A DNA stretch of 64,000 nt from Gambelia wislizenii. Its lineage: Eukaryota > Chordata > Lepidosauria > Squamata > Crotaphytidae. The translations under genes were made by a program, and so were the position numbers. The notes beneath the pieces are model-generated. The model was given only the letters and a program-made list of their open reading frames with translations, searched no databases and was not told the origin of the DNA. Below are positions 46,940 through 59,330 of the stretch, piece after piece. The DNA lies in assembly GCA_030847615.1 (NCBI GenBank), contig JAUMIR010000005.1, positions 214,070,645 through 214,134,644 of the forward strand. Direction: 5' to 3'. Numbering within the stretch: the stretch's first letter is position 1; each line of letters opens with the position of its first letter.

Positions 46940-47553
46940 TGTGGGAGGCCGAGTAACTACAGAATCTTTGCACCTATATATAATTGAGACTCCAAGCCAG
47001 GAAATGAATAAAAATGGTTTTTATTGAAACATGATCATGGAATCACTCACATTGCACTCACGCTTCAAGCTATCACACAAGGCTAGGGAGAAAGCAGGAG
47101 TAAGTATTTGGATAGAGGAATAGATTTCAGGATAATGGGCTGTACTTTACTGGTCCAACAAGCAGAGGTTCGTGTAGCAAAGAAGTATGGCTGTGCATGC
47201 CAGGTGACACAGCAGACCAGCAGAGTAATGATGTCTGGAAGATTGCTCACCCTTTGGCTGTGTTTTGGGGTGATATTTATATCCCATATAGCACCCTTGA
47301 GAGGTATTTTGAGTGGAGAACAATGTTTGAGTGGGTTTCCCAGAGTGAATCAATGGAAGCTCCGGCTTTGTTATTTACTGTTAATGGTTGGATTATTAAG
47401 ACTGATGGGTTTGATGAAACCTTCTATTGTTGGGTAGAAAAGGTGTGAGGGGAGAACTTTGCAGTGCAATGGGTGTTCTGTTCACTTGGTTGTGTTGTAA
47501 TATGACTTAATTGCCAGGTGTGTTCAGGTGGATTAGCACATTCCTCCCTAACA
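46940..47553 (-). mobile_element. Candidate solo LTR on -, about 0.61 kb
   Basis: On - it begins TGTTAGGGAGGAATGTGC and ends CGGCCTCCCACA, so TG...CA with short inverted ends. On - a GGGATATAAATATC box lies near 47,268-47,281, and AATAAA signals lie near 46,998-47,030, in promoter then polyadenylation order. No matching target duplication was found, so the boundaries are provisional. It lies in intron 12 in antisense. Confidence 0.5.
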
Positions 47554-48360
47554 AATTGTCTAAGGGGGCTTTGCATAACCAGACCTAGCTGTGACTGTAT
47601 TTTGGGGAATTTTCCAAGACAACTTCATTTAGGTCTCTAGTGACCTCTGCATGAACACTTCTATGGATTGCCTGGTCTACCAGGACCAAAAAACACATGC
47701 TGGTGGCAGCTGGTGAAGCAGGTTTCTCTAATTCCCCAAGTTCTTTCTGGTTTGCTCTTTACTCATCCACCAGAGATGCTGGAGGCAGCAGCTGTTTATC
47801 TTGCTTGTTATAGGCAGGCACATGCAGCTACAATAGGATCAACTACAGTAGAATCTCATTCTTTCTCAGCTTAAACTTTATTGCATTGTTTACTGCAGAC
47901 AAACTACTTCAACCTGACACTGAAAGTATGTGTTTCTCTAGCCCTACTTTGCCATCCTCCCAATGCCAATGCTGCTAAAAATGTTGCAGCTAGGCAGATG
48001 ACAAGGAGGAAAGAGGGGCTGGGCTGGCATAAAAAGATTTTGTAAAATGAAACTTCTTTGCAAGAGACTTTGTTAACTGAGATCTGTCTGTGCTGGTAGT
48101 GCTGGTATTTCTGACATATGCTTGGCTTTTACTTGAATGATACAATGTGTGGGAATCTTTTGTTAATCGTTAGACTCTGACATGTTGGGTTATTTTCAAG
48201 TATTGTGTATGGGTAGTCTACTTGCAACTTTAAATTACACATATTACTGCTTGCATCATATGGATATTTGAGAACATAAATGAAGTCCTTTTGTGTGTTT
48301 TTTTATTTATTAACCAAGCTTATGGGGAAAAAAAATAACATTGAAAAATGCAGTCCCTTC
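47554..48360. other. Part of intron 12, no feature seen
   Basis: No repeat family recognised. Confidence 0.35.
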
Positions 48361-48364
48361 GCTT

Positions 48365-48640
48365 ACCTATTTATTACTCAATTTATATCATGCTTTTCTC
48401 CCAACATAAACTGAATACTAGCATAGAAAAGTAAAATACACTGCAAAACACATAATAGAAGAAAATACAGCACCATCCCAATTAAAAATTCCTTCTGTGC
48501 TGCTGCAGCAGGCAAGATAAGGTGCCAAAATCCTCCCAGAATAAAAAAGTTCTTTATGTGCCAGTGTAAAGACAACAGGGAGAGAACCAGCCTAGCCTCC
48601 CTTGGTTAGGGACTTTCAGAGCCTGGAAGCGGCTGTTGTG
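48365..48640 (-). mobile_element. L2-like LINE 3' tail
   Basis: TTTATATCATGCTTTTCTCC followed by a diverged version of the antisense L2-like end (CCAGCCTAGCCTCCCTTGG near 48,588). Confidence 0.5.
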
Positions 48641-48892
48641 CTCTTTGCATGCAGTTTTTAAAAATAAGTTTTGGGACATGTATTGTCAGTAGGGTATGAA
48701 GCTTCTAATACAACTGAGCGCTAGATTTGGTTTAGGAGCTGATATGTTTTGCTTATCTAAGGATTAGCATTTTTTTCTTGAACTTCACAAATAGAATGAT
48801 TTATAGAGAAGACTAGATGCAACACTGTCATTAATAACATTAATAACACCATTATTCTGAAAGGAATGATAATACGTATAATAAATATAGTT

Positions 48893-49110
48893 AGGATCTA
48901 TCCACACTGTATGATTATAGTAGTTTGATTCTACTTTAACTGCCAGTGCTCTGTCTTACGGAATCCTGGGATTTGTAGTTTGAGGAGGTTCTTAGAATTC
49001 CCTAATGTATTGTCACAAATTTCTGTATTAGGGCCCTCTGGCAGAGAATTCCATGTCCCTCATGGAACTCCAGATTCCAGGATTCCAATAGCATAGTGTG
49101 AATATCCTCT
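48893..49110. mobile_element. Degraded hAT-type MITE
   Basis: Ends GGATCTATCCACACTGTATG and GCATAGTGTGAATATCCTCT are approximate inverses. Inside, GAATCCTGGGATTTGTAGTT and the complementary GGAACTCCAGATTCC-like stretch are typical of palindromic hAT MITEs. No clear duplication. Confidence 0.5.
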
Positions 49111-50035
49111 TAGATATAAATGTATGCAATTTTCTCTTGCTAAGAGTAATTCACTGTAGCAAATTACTTGGATTTCTCCCAGTCTATAGCTTCACAGAAC
49201 ATTGAAAAATTTACTCCTTTGTGTTAGTCAATACTGTATTGCAAAGATTACAAGATTTGCAAAATATGTGAAATATGTGTAATATATATATAAACTTGAA
49301 TGTACAAAACAAATTGTGACAAAGGATACTGATATGGATAATATGTAATTTTAAAAAAATAAAGATAAAAAAAATACTGTATTTGGGTAAGAGGCACAAG
49401 ATATTTTGTGAACATTAGGTTTCTACTAAATGCACTTGCTCTCTTTAGTTTCTTGTCTAGGGAAATACTGATTTTTGACATTCCTTTTTATATTGCCTCA
49501 TTAGTCTTGAAAGAAAGATTCTGTACACAAGCCAATTTTTCTTCTTCTTGGATGTAGTGATGTCTTTGATCTATGGGTATGAATTTTTATCTGTGTTTTT
49601 ATAGCCCTATCACACAAACTACATTTTCCACAGAATTCTGTGTTGTTACTTTCCTTTGTGAACCAGAGCAGAGGAAGGGTGACTAGAGAGAACCTATGTA
49701 TGTATTTATTTATACCCATTTGAGAGGACTCGGGTAGAGTCTTTACCGCTTCAAGGTAGAAGAAAAATAGACAAGAAAAAGTTACCTTTTACAGTTTAGT
49801 TTAGTTTAGTTTAGAGCCCAGGAGGATGGTGTGTTTAACTATTCCAGACTATACAAGTTAAGTTCTGTTTATTTGCATCTTGTGTGCATAATTTTCCTTT
49901 TTCTGCACTTCACATTACATTTTCTGAGTCCATTAGACTTCCATATGAAGGTCTGATGTGAAACAAAATACTATTCTTATATTCCATTTTAATATATGTC
50001 AACAATATAATGGATTTTAAAAAAATGTATTACAG
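49111..50035. other. End of intron 12, no feature seen
   Basis: AT-rich; a (TTTAG)n run near 49,795-49,814. Confidence 0.4.
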
Positions 50036-50242
50036 AGCAGCTTTCAAATGTTGGTGTCAAGGCCTTGATGGAGCCCTCAAAATAGTTGATGCCCTTAATC
50101 ATTGGCAAGAGATAGATGGCTTGTCAGAGAATGACGCTGGCAACTTGGTAAATATATTTCAGAACTGCTGTGAAAAGTTTGTTTCTCGAGCTGGAATTTG
50201 GGGTTGTTTACAAGGAGCAACAATAGCAGCTAAAATAGCTCA
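50036..50242 (+). CDS. CFAP54: Host gene exon 13 of 14
   Basis: Acceptor AATGTATTACAG, donor GCTCA|GTAAGT; 207 bases, phase 2 in and phase 2 out. It encodes AAFKCWCQGLDGALKIVDAL followed by NHWQEIDGLSENDAGNLVNI and ends GCLQGATIAAKIA. It is strongly helical and one of the best-looking exons. A methionine upstream of the acceptor belongs to the intron. Confidence 0.76.
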
Positions 50243-50990
50243 GTAAGTATTTATAAATTTAATAATCTGTATCTTTTTATTTTACTCCTCTTTAATAATA
50301 TGCCTTATGCATTTTTTGCACATAATTTGATGAATAATTCATCAAATGTCATCATCAATGTCATTTCTTAAGGAGAGAATAGTTAATATTATCAGAGATA
50401 TCAAAACAACAACAACAACATACAGTCATGTCCCAATCAGTGCTACTGAATGTGGTGGTCTGAGGACTGGTGCCAGTTCGTGAGCCATCAGCTACTAGTC
50501 CATGGTGATTTTCCAGGAGAACACAAGCAGTTGCAGCCAATAGGCACAAATCTGATGCTCAACCTTGGCACAATGGGAAAAACCCTGCCAGTCCCTCATA
50601 TCAGATAACTTAAGAACCATTGTCTAAGGTTATATTTATATTGCATCTTCACCAAAGCTAAATTGTAATCTAGTATCACTTGAATTTTATACAAAGTTTC
50701 AGGGGGGGAAATATTAAATGTATATCATAGAGGCATCATACCAATCAGGAAAATGCAGGACACAAATTTAATAGATAATCAAGTGTTTGGGGGGGAGGAT
50801 TTTTGTCCACTTACTGCCCAGGAAGTCTGGGATAACATGAACATAATTCTCATTTTGTGATACATTCTTTAAATTTTTTTATCACTATGTTATTTTTAGT
50901 ATCTCATGAGGGAAAATGACATAAAATTGTAAAATTTAAATTATAAATTGTAAAATATATCACAAAAGGAGAAGCAGCTATTGGCTTATG
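50243..50990. other. Start of intron 13, no feature seen
   Basis: Contains a short (AAC)n run near 50,404-50,420; nothing else recognised. Confidence 0.4.
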
Positions 50991-50997
50991 AATAACA

Positions 50998-51550
50998 GAC
51001 TCAGAATTGGAAGAGACCACAAGGGTCATCCAGTCCAACCACCTGCCATGCAGGAATACACAATCAAAGCACTCCCAACACATGGCCATCCAGCCTCTGT
51101 TTTAAAATCTTCAAAGAAGGAGATTCCACCACACTCTGAGGCAGTGTATTCTGCTCTCAAGCAACTCTTACCATCAGGAAGTTCTTCTTAATATTTAGGT
51201 AGAATCTCTTTTCCTGTAAGTTGACTCCATTGCTCCATGTCCTAGTCTTTGGAGCAGCAGAAAACAAGCTTGCTTCATCCTCAATATGACATTCTTTCAG
51301 ATTTAAACATGGCTATCATGTCACCTCTTAACCTTCTCTCCTCCAGACTAAACATACCCAGCTCCCTAAGCCGCTTCTCATAGGGCATGGTTTCCAGACT
51401 TTTTACCATTTTGGCCACTCTCCTCTGAAAATGTTCCAGCTTGTCAATATCCTTCTTGAATTGTGGTGCCCAGAATTGTGGTGTTTCCAGAACTGGAAAC
51501 AGTATTCCAGGTGAGGTCTGGCCAAAACAGAATAGAATGGTACTATTTCT
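50998..51550 (-). mobile_element. CR1 LINE 3' part on -
   Basis: Antisense CR1 from the 3' tail (GAATTGGAAGAGACCACAAG) up to the [13 protein letters not shown] segment near 51,520. It lies back to back with the + strand CR1 that follows and may be part of the same insertion. Confidence 0.85.
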
Positions 51551-51589
51551 ATTACTATTGCTATTACAATAAACAGGATGAACTTGAAC

Positions 51590-53555
51590 ACTTAACATAG
51601 GAAGGGGGAAACGAATTAATAGGTATCACTCAAGCCTGATGGGATGAGTCTCATAATTGGTACATAGTAATGGAGGAATATAACCTATTCCAGAGAAATA
51701 CCCCAAGCAGAAAATGAAGGAATAGCATTATATGTCAAGGATGTGTACACCTGTGAGGAGACCTATCACTTAAAGCATAGAAAACAGGTTGAGTGCCTTT
51801 GGATAAAGATGAAAGGGGAGGGAAACAACAGTGACATCATTGTAGGGGTCTACTATAAACCTCTCAGCTCAACTGAGGATGATGTTTTCCTACGACAGAT
51901 GATCAAACAGGAAAGATATAGTGGTAATGGAAGACTTCAGCCACACTTAATTTCTTGGAAGTCAAACTCTGTCAAGAATGTAAGGTCCAACAAATTCTTC
52001 AAGAGTCTTACTGACAATTTCATTGTTCAAAAAATGGGGGAGCAACAAGGGGATCGACTATGTTGAATTTGATCCTAACTAACAGAGATGAACTGGTCAA
52101 TGGAATGAAAGTAGTGGAATTCTGTGGCTTGTGTGCCCATGTTCTCCTGGAATTTGTAATACAGAGAAAGGCAGAAGCCAAAATCTTGTTAGACATCGAC
52201 TCTGGACTTCAAGAAAACTAATTTCTGTATGATTGGGGAAATACTAGATGATTTCTTATTGTCAGAAATTTTCAAAGGTAAAGGAGTTCATGATGCATGG
52301 GAGTTTCTTAAAGGTGAGATATTGAAAGCACAGTTGTAAACAATTCCAATGAGGAAGAAACATGAAAGGTGTCTAAAACACCAGGGTGGATGTACAAAGA
52401 ACTTTCAGATGAACTAAGACTTGAAAGAGACATGTATAAAAAAATGGAAGAAGGGGGAAACCACCAAAGAAGAATACAGATGAAAAGCCAGTATTTACAG
52501 GGAAAAGTCAGGGAACTTCAGAATGAGCATAGCCAAAGAGGTTAAAAATAATAAAAGAGGATAATTTTTTTGTTGTTATTTTTAGAGCAAAAGGAAGATC
52601 AAGAAATGGTAGGGGCACTAGAGAAGATGGTGAAATGCTAATGGGACAGAGAGAAGGCTGAATTGTTCAATGCATTCTTTCCTTTGGTCTTTTCTGAAAA
52701 AGAAAACAGTGCTCTAGCTGGTAAAGATAGAACAAATGATGCTGTAAGTGGACTGCAGCCCAGGATAGGTAAAGAAGTAGTAAGAGAACACCTGGCAACT
52801 CTAAAACGAATTCAAGCCTCCAGAGCCAAATGAGCTGCATCCAATAGTACTAAAGGAATTTACAGATGTAATTACAGAGCCACTGCCCTTAATCTTGGAG
52901 AGTTCTTACAGAACAGGAGAGGCAGACTGGAGGAGGGTGAATGTTGTCCCCTTCTTCAAAAATGGTGGTGGGGAGAACTTAAGCTAGTCAGTTTAACGTC
53001 AGTCAGCTTAACGTTAATACCAGGATGGGTTTTAGAACAGCTCATTAAACAGTCTGTGAGCACTTAGAAAGCAATGCTGTCATTCTTTTGAGCTAGCATT
53101 GGTTTCTCTGAAACAAGCCACGTTGAACTGATCTTATTTCTTTTTTTGATAGTTATAAGCTTTCGAAATCAGTGGTGTGCTGTGCATGCAGTATATCCTG
53201 ATTTTAGTAAGGCTTTTGACAAGGTTTGCCATGATATTCTTGCAGAATATGGTGAAATGTGGGCTAGACAGTACTACTGTTAGGTGGGTTTGTAATTGGT
53301 TGACAGTGAATCTAGAGAGTGCTCACTTGTGTTTGTTTTTCATCATGGAGAGAAGTAATTAGTTTATAAATAACTTGGATGCTGGAATAGAAGACATGCT
53401 TATCAGATTTGAAGAAGACATCAAATTAGGAGGGATAGCTGTTATCCCAGAGGATAGGATCAGAATTCAAATAACTTTGATAGATTGGAGAGCTGGGACA
53501 TAATGCAAAATTAATTTTCAACAAGGAAAAATGTACAATACTACATTTAGACAGG
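51590..53555 (+). mobile_element. CR1 LINE endonuclease to RT, degraded
   Basis: VECLWIKMKGEGNNSDIIVG and VYYKPLSSTEDDVFLRQM (51,785-51,905) are from the endonuclease domain, followed by a degraded linker and RT. FCHHGEK-type motif B remnants lie near 53,340. The catalytic region near 53,405 reads IRFEEDIKLGG where FADDTKLGG is expected. It breaks off at a stretch equivalent to KCKVLHL. No 3' tail is present in this orientation. Confidence 0.75.
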
Positions 53556-54000
53556 ATGATTGGGATTGTGCACATCAAGTGCTGTTGCCCGCTCCACCAC
53601 TTCCACTGTCTTTCAGAGGCCTGTTTAGCACATCTGAAGAGGACTTTGATCCATCATCCAGACCCTCAGTTGAGGTGGCTAGAAAGTCCCCTTCAGGATA
53701 ATGTCAGGATAATATCCCTTTAAGTGCAGAAGAAAAATGTTGGAGCAACAGACCACAGTAGCACAGCTGAAGTAGGTGTGTGCACAGCTATGGCTAGGCA
53801 GAAGGTGACTAGCCAAACACTCATATAAACATGTTAAGGAAAATGCAACATGGGACATACAGTGAAAGAAATAAAATATGTATGTGAAAGTCACAATGAC
53901 TAAGCAAGAGCAATTATGGGGCTACACAGGTGAAACTGCTAATGTAATCTAGAAGGCCTGAGAGCCAAGGACAGAGGTACTGAATGCAGATTGGAAACAC
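53556..54000. other. Unclassified intronic stretch
   Basis: No family recognised between the CR1 and the LTR-like region. Confidence 0.35.
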
Positions 54001-54870
54001 CTGAGAATCATTAAGTGTACAAGGTGAAATGTTGAAATACATGGGTTGGTCTTAAGTATGGGTGGAACTACGTGGACCAATCAGAATGGAAGTACACACC
54101 CACTGGGTGGAAACTAACTAGTGGGTGGTGATAAACAATGGCTATAAAATTGCAATGTTTGCCAATGTATTGTGGTTGAGTAGAGGTGGAGTAGTTTGGA
54201 GATATTGTGGAGTAGTGTGTAGAGATTGTGATTTGTTGACCATATAGTATATTTATATAGAAGAATAAAGTAGGTTTTATATAAAACTACTGAGTTGCCT
54301 GAGTGAATCCTGGAGACATTTTGGAGACACCTGGAGAAGAGTGAGAAGGCTTGGAGAGTTTGTCAGGATCTTCAGCCTATTCTCTGAAACTCTGCTGCTT
54401 TGGAGAAAAGCATTAACCACTGATCTAAGCTGGTTGGCTCTGCTGCATAACAAGGTGGTGAGTTTGAGCCAGAGGTGAAGAGCTACAACTCCCATCATCC
54501 CTGACAAACATACACTCTCTGTGAGTTACTGTTGTGGCTTAGTGTCAATGAGTGTTTGGAGAATTGCTGTTAGAGTTGTTATTGAGATTTGCTGTATATA
54601 TTCTATGTTTGTTTTGTACTGGAACTGAAGATAAAGCCTCCAGAAGGATCTTGCTGCTTGTAAGTCTTCTTATTGTGGGTAGAAGTGAGTCAGAGCAGTG
54701 ATAAAGCTTGCTATCTGAAACCTTTGTTTATCAAGCCCTATTCTATTGCACAGTGTATCTGTTGTTTGGCTACCCCTGGGTTTAGTTCATCCCCAGGCTG
54801 TGCCAGTCACCTCTCAGTAGGCCTATACTGAGTGGACAGTGGGTTGTGGGCCCAGTATAGGCCAGTACAT
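54000..54870 (+). mobile_element. Possible copia 5' LTR and leader region
   Basis: The sequence upstream of the copia gag holds GGACCAATCAG near 54,070, GGCTATAAAATTG near 54,141 and AGAATAAAG near 54,261, in the order of CCAAT box, TATA box and polyadenylation signal. This is what a 5' LTR would show. A second, weaker set follows at 54,590-54,635. With no 3' LTR in the window, its ends cannot be fixed. Confidence 0.4.
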
Positions 54871-55095
54871 CCCAGTACATAGTGGTGTTTTGCTGCTGGG
54901 GTGGAGCCAGGACTCAGACGAACTGTCTGGCTGAGTTTTTTGGACTCTGTGTTTTTGAAGAAGGCAGCCAGTCAGCTAGCACTTGGCTTGTTTTTGTTTC
55001 ACTTTTGCCTGATCCTGTTTATCTTTCACTGAAGACAAATGACCTTTAGCATTTTGTTTTTGTTTCTTTTGCTGTGTTTGGACCAATCTGCAGAC

Positions 55096-56520
55096 ATGGC
55101 CAGCAACACAGGCTTGTTGAGATTTGAGAAACTAAACAGCTCCAATTATAATTCCTTGTCCATTATGATGCAAAGTTTCCTCATTAGGAAGAATTTGTGG
55201 AACTATGTAGACAATCCTCCTGCCCAGCCCTGAAATGCCGAGAAGGGTTAATAATAAGGCTAGAGCAACAATTATTTTGTCTCTTGAGCCTAGTCAGCTG
55301 ATGTATGGGCATAATACTGCCACAGCTGAAGATTGCTGGAAGTGCCTGAAAGATGTGTATCAGACAGACATGTGTACTTCCAAAGTGATATTGCCTAAAA
55401 GACTAAGGACTTTTTTGGATGAGGATTTATAACACTACAACAGTACCGGCAGAGGATCAGCAGGGCAGAGCGTCATCTGAAAGGGATGCCCTGCAGCGCA
55501 GCAGCCTCGCAACGGGGATGAGGCTGCTAGCGTTATAAACCCTCATCTGAAAAAGTCCTATATAACACCAAACTCAGAGATGGTGATGATGTCAGGCTCC
55601 ATCTAGAAAAGATAAAGGCTCTGTTTGTTGAACTGGAGAACAGAGGAATGTTTTTTCCAGAGTCACAAAATGCCTATATTGTCCTTGGAAGCCTCAATGA
55701 CAACTGGGACTATCTACTTACTGTACAGCCTGTAGAGCTTGCCTGAAAGAGATTTAACTCTTAATTTAGTCTCATCTCATGTTTTGGAGTAACAGGAGCA
55801 GGGAGACTTTGAGACTCAGTACAACAGACATGTACCATGTGCAGGTGGCAGAGATAAGAGTCATATCTCAACAGCATCCCAGAAGAGGAGATGGCGTCCT
55901 GCAGCCATGTGAGGCGTAATGGCTGTGGGAAAGAGGGGCATCTGAGGAAGGACTGTCCTGCCTCCAGTAGCTCCAAAGAGAGATAGAAACAGAAGAGGTC
56001 TGCCAGAGAAGCCTCTAAAGCAGCTGTATCTAGGAAAAGTTGTTTTGCAACGGCAGCCTATGGTATGGAGTCAGAAGACACCCGGCTTTTGGACAGTGGA
56101 GCGACGCATCATGTTGTCAACCATGAGGAGTTGCTACAGGATGCAAAACCAGCATCAGTGCCCACAATAAAACTGGCTGATGAAGTTCCCAGCAGAGTGG
56201 AGAAGATGGGAACTGCCTTCATTCCCTGCATGGGGGAAACCTTGTCAAATGTACTGTGTGCACCTGATACAGCTAATTGTTTATTAAATATATCTACTCT
56301 GACTAATGATAAGTATAAGGTAGAGTTTGAAGGTAATGTATGTGTTGTATCCAGGATTGGTCAGATCTGTGCTAAAGGGGTAAAGAAACACAGACTGTAT
56401 TATATGCAACCAAAGGCAGATATGTCTATGGTGACAAATGTGAGCATGTCTAATGTGTCTTTGCATGACCAGTGTGTTCACTACATGCATCGTGTACTGG
56501 GGCATGGGAGTGGTGGTTAA
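55096..56520 (+). pseudogene. Ty1/copia gag-protease fragment, frameshifted
   Basis: The pieces run in copia order. MASNTGLLRFEKLNSSNYNS (55,096) is the gag N-terminus. Helical gag follows (TAEDCWKCLKDVYQTDMCTS near 55,330, and KIKALFVELENRGMFFPESQ near 55,608). The zinc-knuckle region NGCGKEGHLRKDC lies near 55,922, with its first Cys replaced by Arg. An aspartic protease starts at TRLLDSGATHHVVNHEELL near 56,080 (D-S-G intact), and the pre-integrase HRVLGH motif is near 56,488. Integrase, RT and RNase H are missing, because DIRS sequence begins directly after. At least three frameshifts or stops break it. Confidence 0.75.
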
Positions 56521-57679
56521 ATGTGACACTGTGTTGCTCACTGATGATGTGAGGGCTTTTGCAGACCAAATGCTTTGAATGGTTAAGGCACTGGAGTTGC
56601 AAGCAAAGCCTGCAGAGCCTTTAGTCATGGGCCCTATCTTCCAAAGGGTGCAGTAGCAAGATCCTGCTCCAGCATCCATCCCATTGTTGCCTTACCTCTT
56701 CCAACAAGTTGTGCAGGAATCTTAGATCAACTGAGTGTTCATTCTGTCAGTCTCTAAAAAGTTGGAAGGCCTATACAAATATTGGAGTCCAGATACAAGT
56801 GGCTGGTGTAGCAACCAAAACCAAACTTGATTGTTGTGGATTCTGCTGAAAGACCACCCAAAAGCTTTATTCCACTGTAGCTGTTTGGGAGGAGGGAAAG
56901 TTGTATACAATAGTTCTATTCTATAGCTAGCCTTCTCTTTAGTATTGTTAATTATGCAGTGTGTATGTGTGTGTAGCTGCAGTTCCTATGGAGGAACGTA
57001 GCCTGATACTTTGACAAGCTTCCATCAGTTTTGAGAGTGGAGGCCCACAAGCTGGCAGGGCAGCAGATTACAATGTCACAGCATGCACAAAATTTTACAG
57101 GAAAAGCCTTAGTGGGAACCATTGCACTATGCTGACATGCGTGACTTAGATATTCTGGACTTTCCACCGAGGCAAAGCCAACTATCAAGGACTTACCCTT
57201 TGAAGAAATTGGTCTGTTCAGTTCTGAAACTGCCACAAAAATGTGAACATAGCCTAAAGACAAAGACAACAGACAAGAAATTTAGTCTTTTTTTCACAGC
57301 AACAATCTAAAGTTAGGCCTTGCTCCTATTGGTCCTGATTCAGTTCATCATACAAATGGGAGTATAGTCCCAGTAATACTCCTCAACAGAGGTCTGCTCT
57401 ATTGCCTGTGCTTTTCCCTCATAAGAGTTCCTCTGGTAGATTTAGAAAACAGCTCCTAAATAAATAAATAAATAAATAATCTCAAGAACCATCAAAGTGG
57501 TGTCTTTGATTCCTTACAGGATGATGATCTTGTTGCTATTCCTTCACTATCTCAACCCTTCAGATTCAGCTGGGCCTCCACCGCTGATGCATGGGTTCTT
57601 GATATCATCAGGAGAAGGGTACATGATAGAGTTCTAGTAGACTCCACCTACCAGAGTCTTTTGCATCAGTCCTTCCTCC

Positions 57680-58900
57680 CCCATGCTTGAAGAGTTGGTC
57701 CAGACATTGCTTCTGAAAGGAGCTATAGAGCCTATCCCACTCTCCTACCTGCATTGGGGATTCTTCTCCCATTACTTCATTGTGTCCAAGAAGGATGGTG
57801 GACTACATCCCATTCTGGACCATTGGCATGTCAACTTGTTCGGCATGTCTGTGTTCAACCAAAACAGTTCAGGATGATTACTCTCATTTCCATCCTCTGC
57901 CTGATGCAGAAAGGTGGTTGATTTGCTACCTTGGACCTGAAAGACACCTATTTTCACATTGCGACCACATTATTTCACAGGCATTTCCCCTGCTTCACAG
58001 TGGGAAGATGAACATTTCTGGATCTTTCCCTTTGGCCTTTTGTACTGCCCACATGTATTCACCAAGGGCATGGTGGTGGTGGCTGCTCAGCTTTGTCAGT
58101 TATGCGTCGTCCTCTTCTCATATATAGATGACTGGCTTCTGTTTGCCCATGCACAAGAGCAACTACTCAGGTCTTACAAGGTTTCATAGCATTGACCACG
58201 ACGGTCACTTTCCTTGTGAGGCTCAAGATCTGGCCTCTGCAGGCTTGGTTCCTGTCATGCTTCAATCCTCTCTCCAACTCACTGTACTTAAGGCTGATGA
58301 TTCCCAGGAACATTCATCGTTCCCTGAGATGGTGGATAGAGCACTGGAATGTGCAGGCTGGGGTGCCATTCCTTCCTCCTCAGCCCAGTATTGTGGTCAC
58401 AACAGATGCCTCACTACAGTAGTGGGTTACTCATTCGGCAGCTCTGACAGTTAGGGGCTGCTGGTCTCTCAAGGAGAGCACTCTCCACATCAGTGCTCTC
58501 AAGATGCTGGCTATCATAAAAGCCTTTTAGGAATTTGGAAAGTTTCTACAAGGCAATGTAACACCGTGGTGGTCTTCACCCTGAACAAACAAGGTGGCAT
58601 GAAATCAGACACCTTACTTTGGCTCACACTCCTTCTCTAGGACTGGTGTATTCCTTGGAAAATCCTAGTCTCTGTGATCCACTTTCTGGGAGATGAGAAT
58701 GTTTTGGCAGATGCCTTGGGCATCAGTATCCTACCACAAGTGGAGGCCACACCTGTGCACTCTCCATAAGATCTTCAGGAACTGGGGCATACCAGCTATA
58801 GACTTGTTCGCATCACCTCAGAACAAACTCTGCAGGATCTTCTGCTCCAGAACCCATGGAGTTAAGGGCTTGCTTGGCAATGCATTCCTGTTCCATTGGG
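57680..58900 (+). pseudogene. DIRS copy 2 reverse transcriptase and RNase H
   Basis: Frames alternate. HYFIVSKKDGGLHPILDHWH (57,773-57,832) is the RT core start, and ATLDLKDTYFHIAT follows near 57,926 with the first catalytic Asp. The catalytic box is intact as YIDDWLLFAH near 58,118-58,147. RNase H remnants include PSIVVTTDASLQ near 58,390 (first Asp kept) and DENVLADALG-like near 58,690-58,720. Stops and shifts every 100-200 bases rule out activity. Confidence 0.7.
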
Positions 58901-59192
58901 GAGGTCCAATAAGATATGCCTTTTCACCATTTTCACTCATTACCAAGATGATCATCAAGATTCACCAGGATAGAGCCAGGTGCATTCTGGTCACTCCATG
59001 GTGGCCCAGACAACCTTGGTTCACACCTCTGATTCCTCTGTCCCAAGGGGAGTTCCTGAGGTTACCATCTCATCCAGATCTTCTTACCGTCCACAAGGGC
59101 AAGGTGAGACAATCTGACCTGAAGACTCTCAAGCTCACAGCCTGGAGGATCTTTCTGTAACATCTTTGTCAGATGCTGTCAGGCTTATAATC

Positions 59193-59330
59193 CAGTGGTT
59201 CTCAACCTGTGGATCCCCAGATGTTGTTGGACTACAGTTCCTAGAAACTTCAGACAGCAAAGCCAATAGTGAGGGATTCTGGGAACTGTAGTGCAACAAC
59301 ATCTGGGGACCCACAGGTTGAGAACCACTG
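59193..59330. mobile_element. hAT-type palindromic MITE with 8-bp duplication, nested in DIRS copy 2
   Basis: 138 bases, nearly a perfect inverted repeat: CAGTGGTTCTCAACCTGTGG to CCACAGGTTGAGAACCACTG. TTATAATC flanks it at 59,185-59,192 and 59,331-59,338. It sits between the RNase H and recombinase genes of DIRS copy 2, so it is younger than that element. Confidence 0.95.

Noticed and set aside
50010..50035. ATG upstream of exon 13 as a start codon
   Set aside because: It lies before a good acceptor and the exon fits the phase of exon 12.
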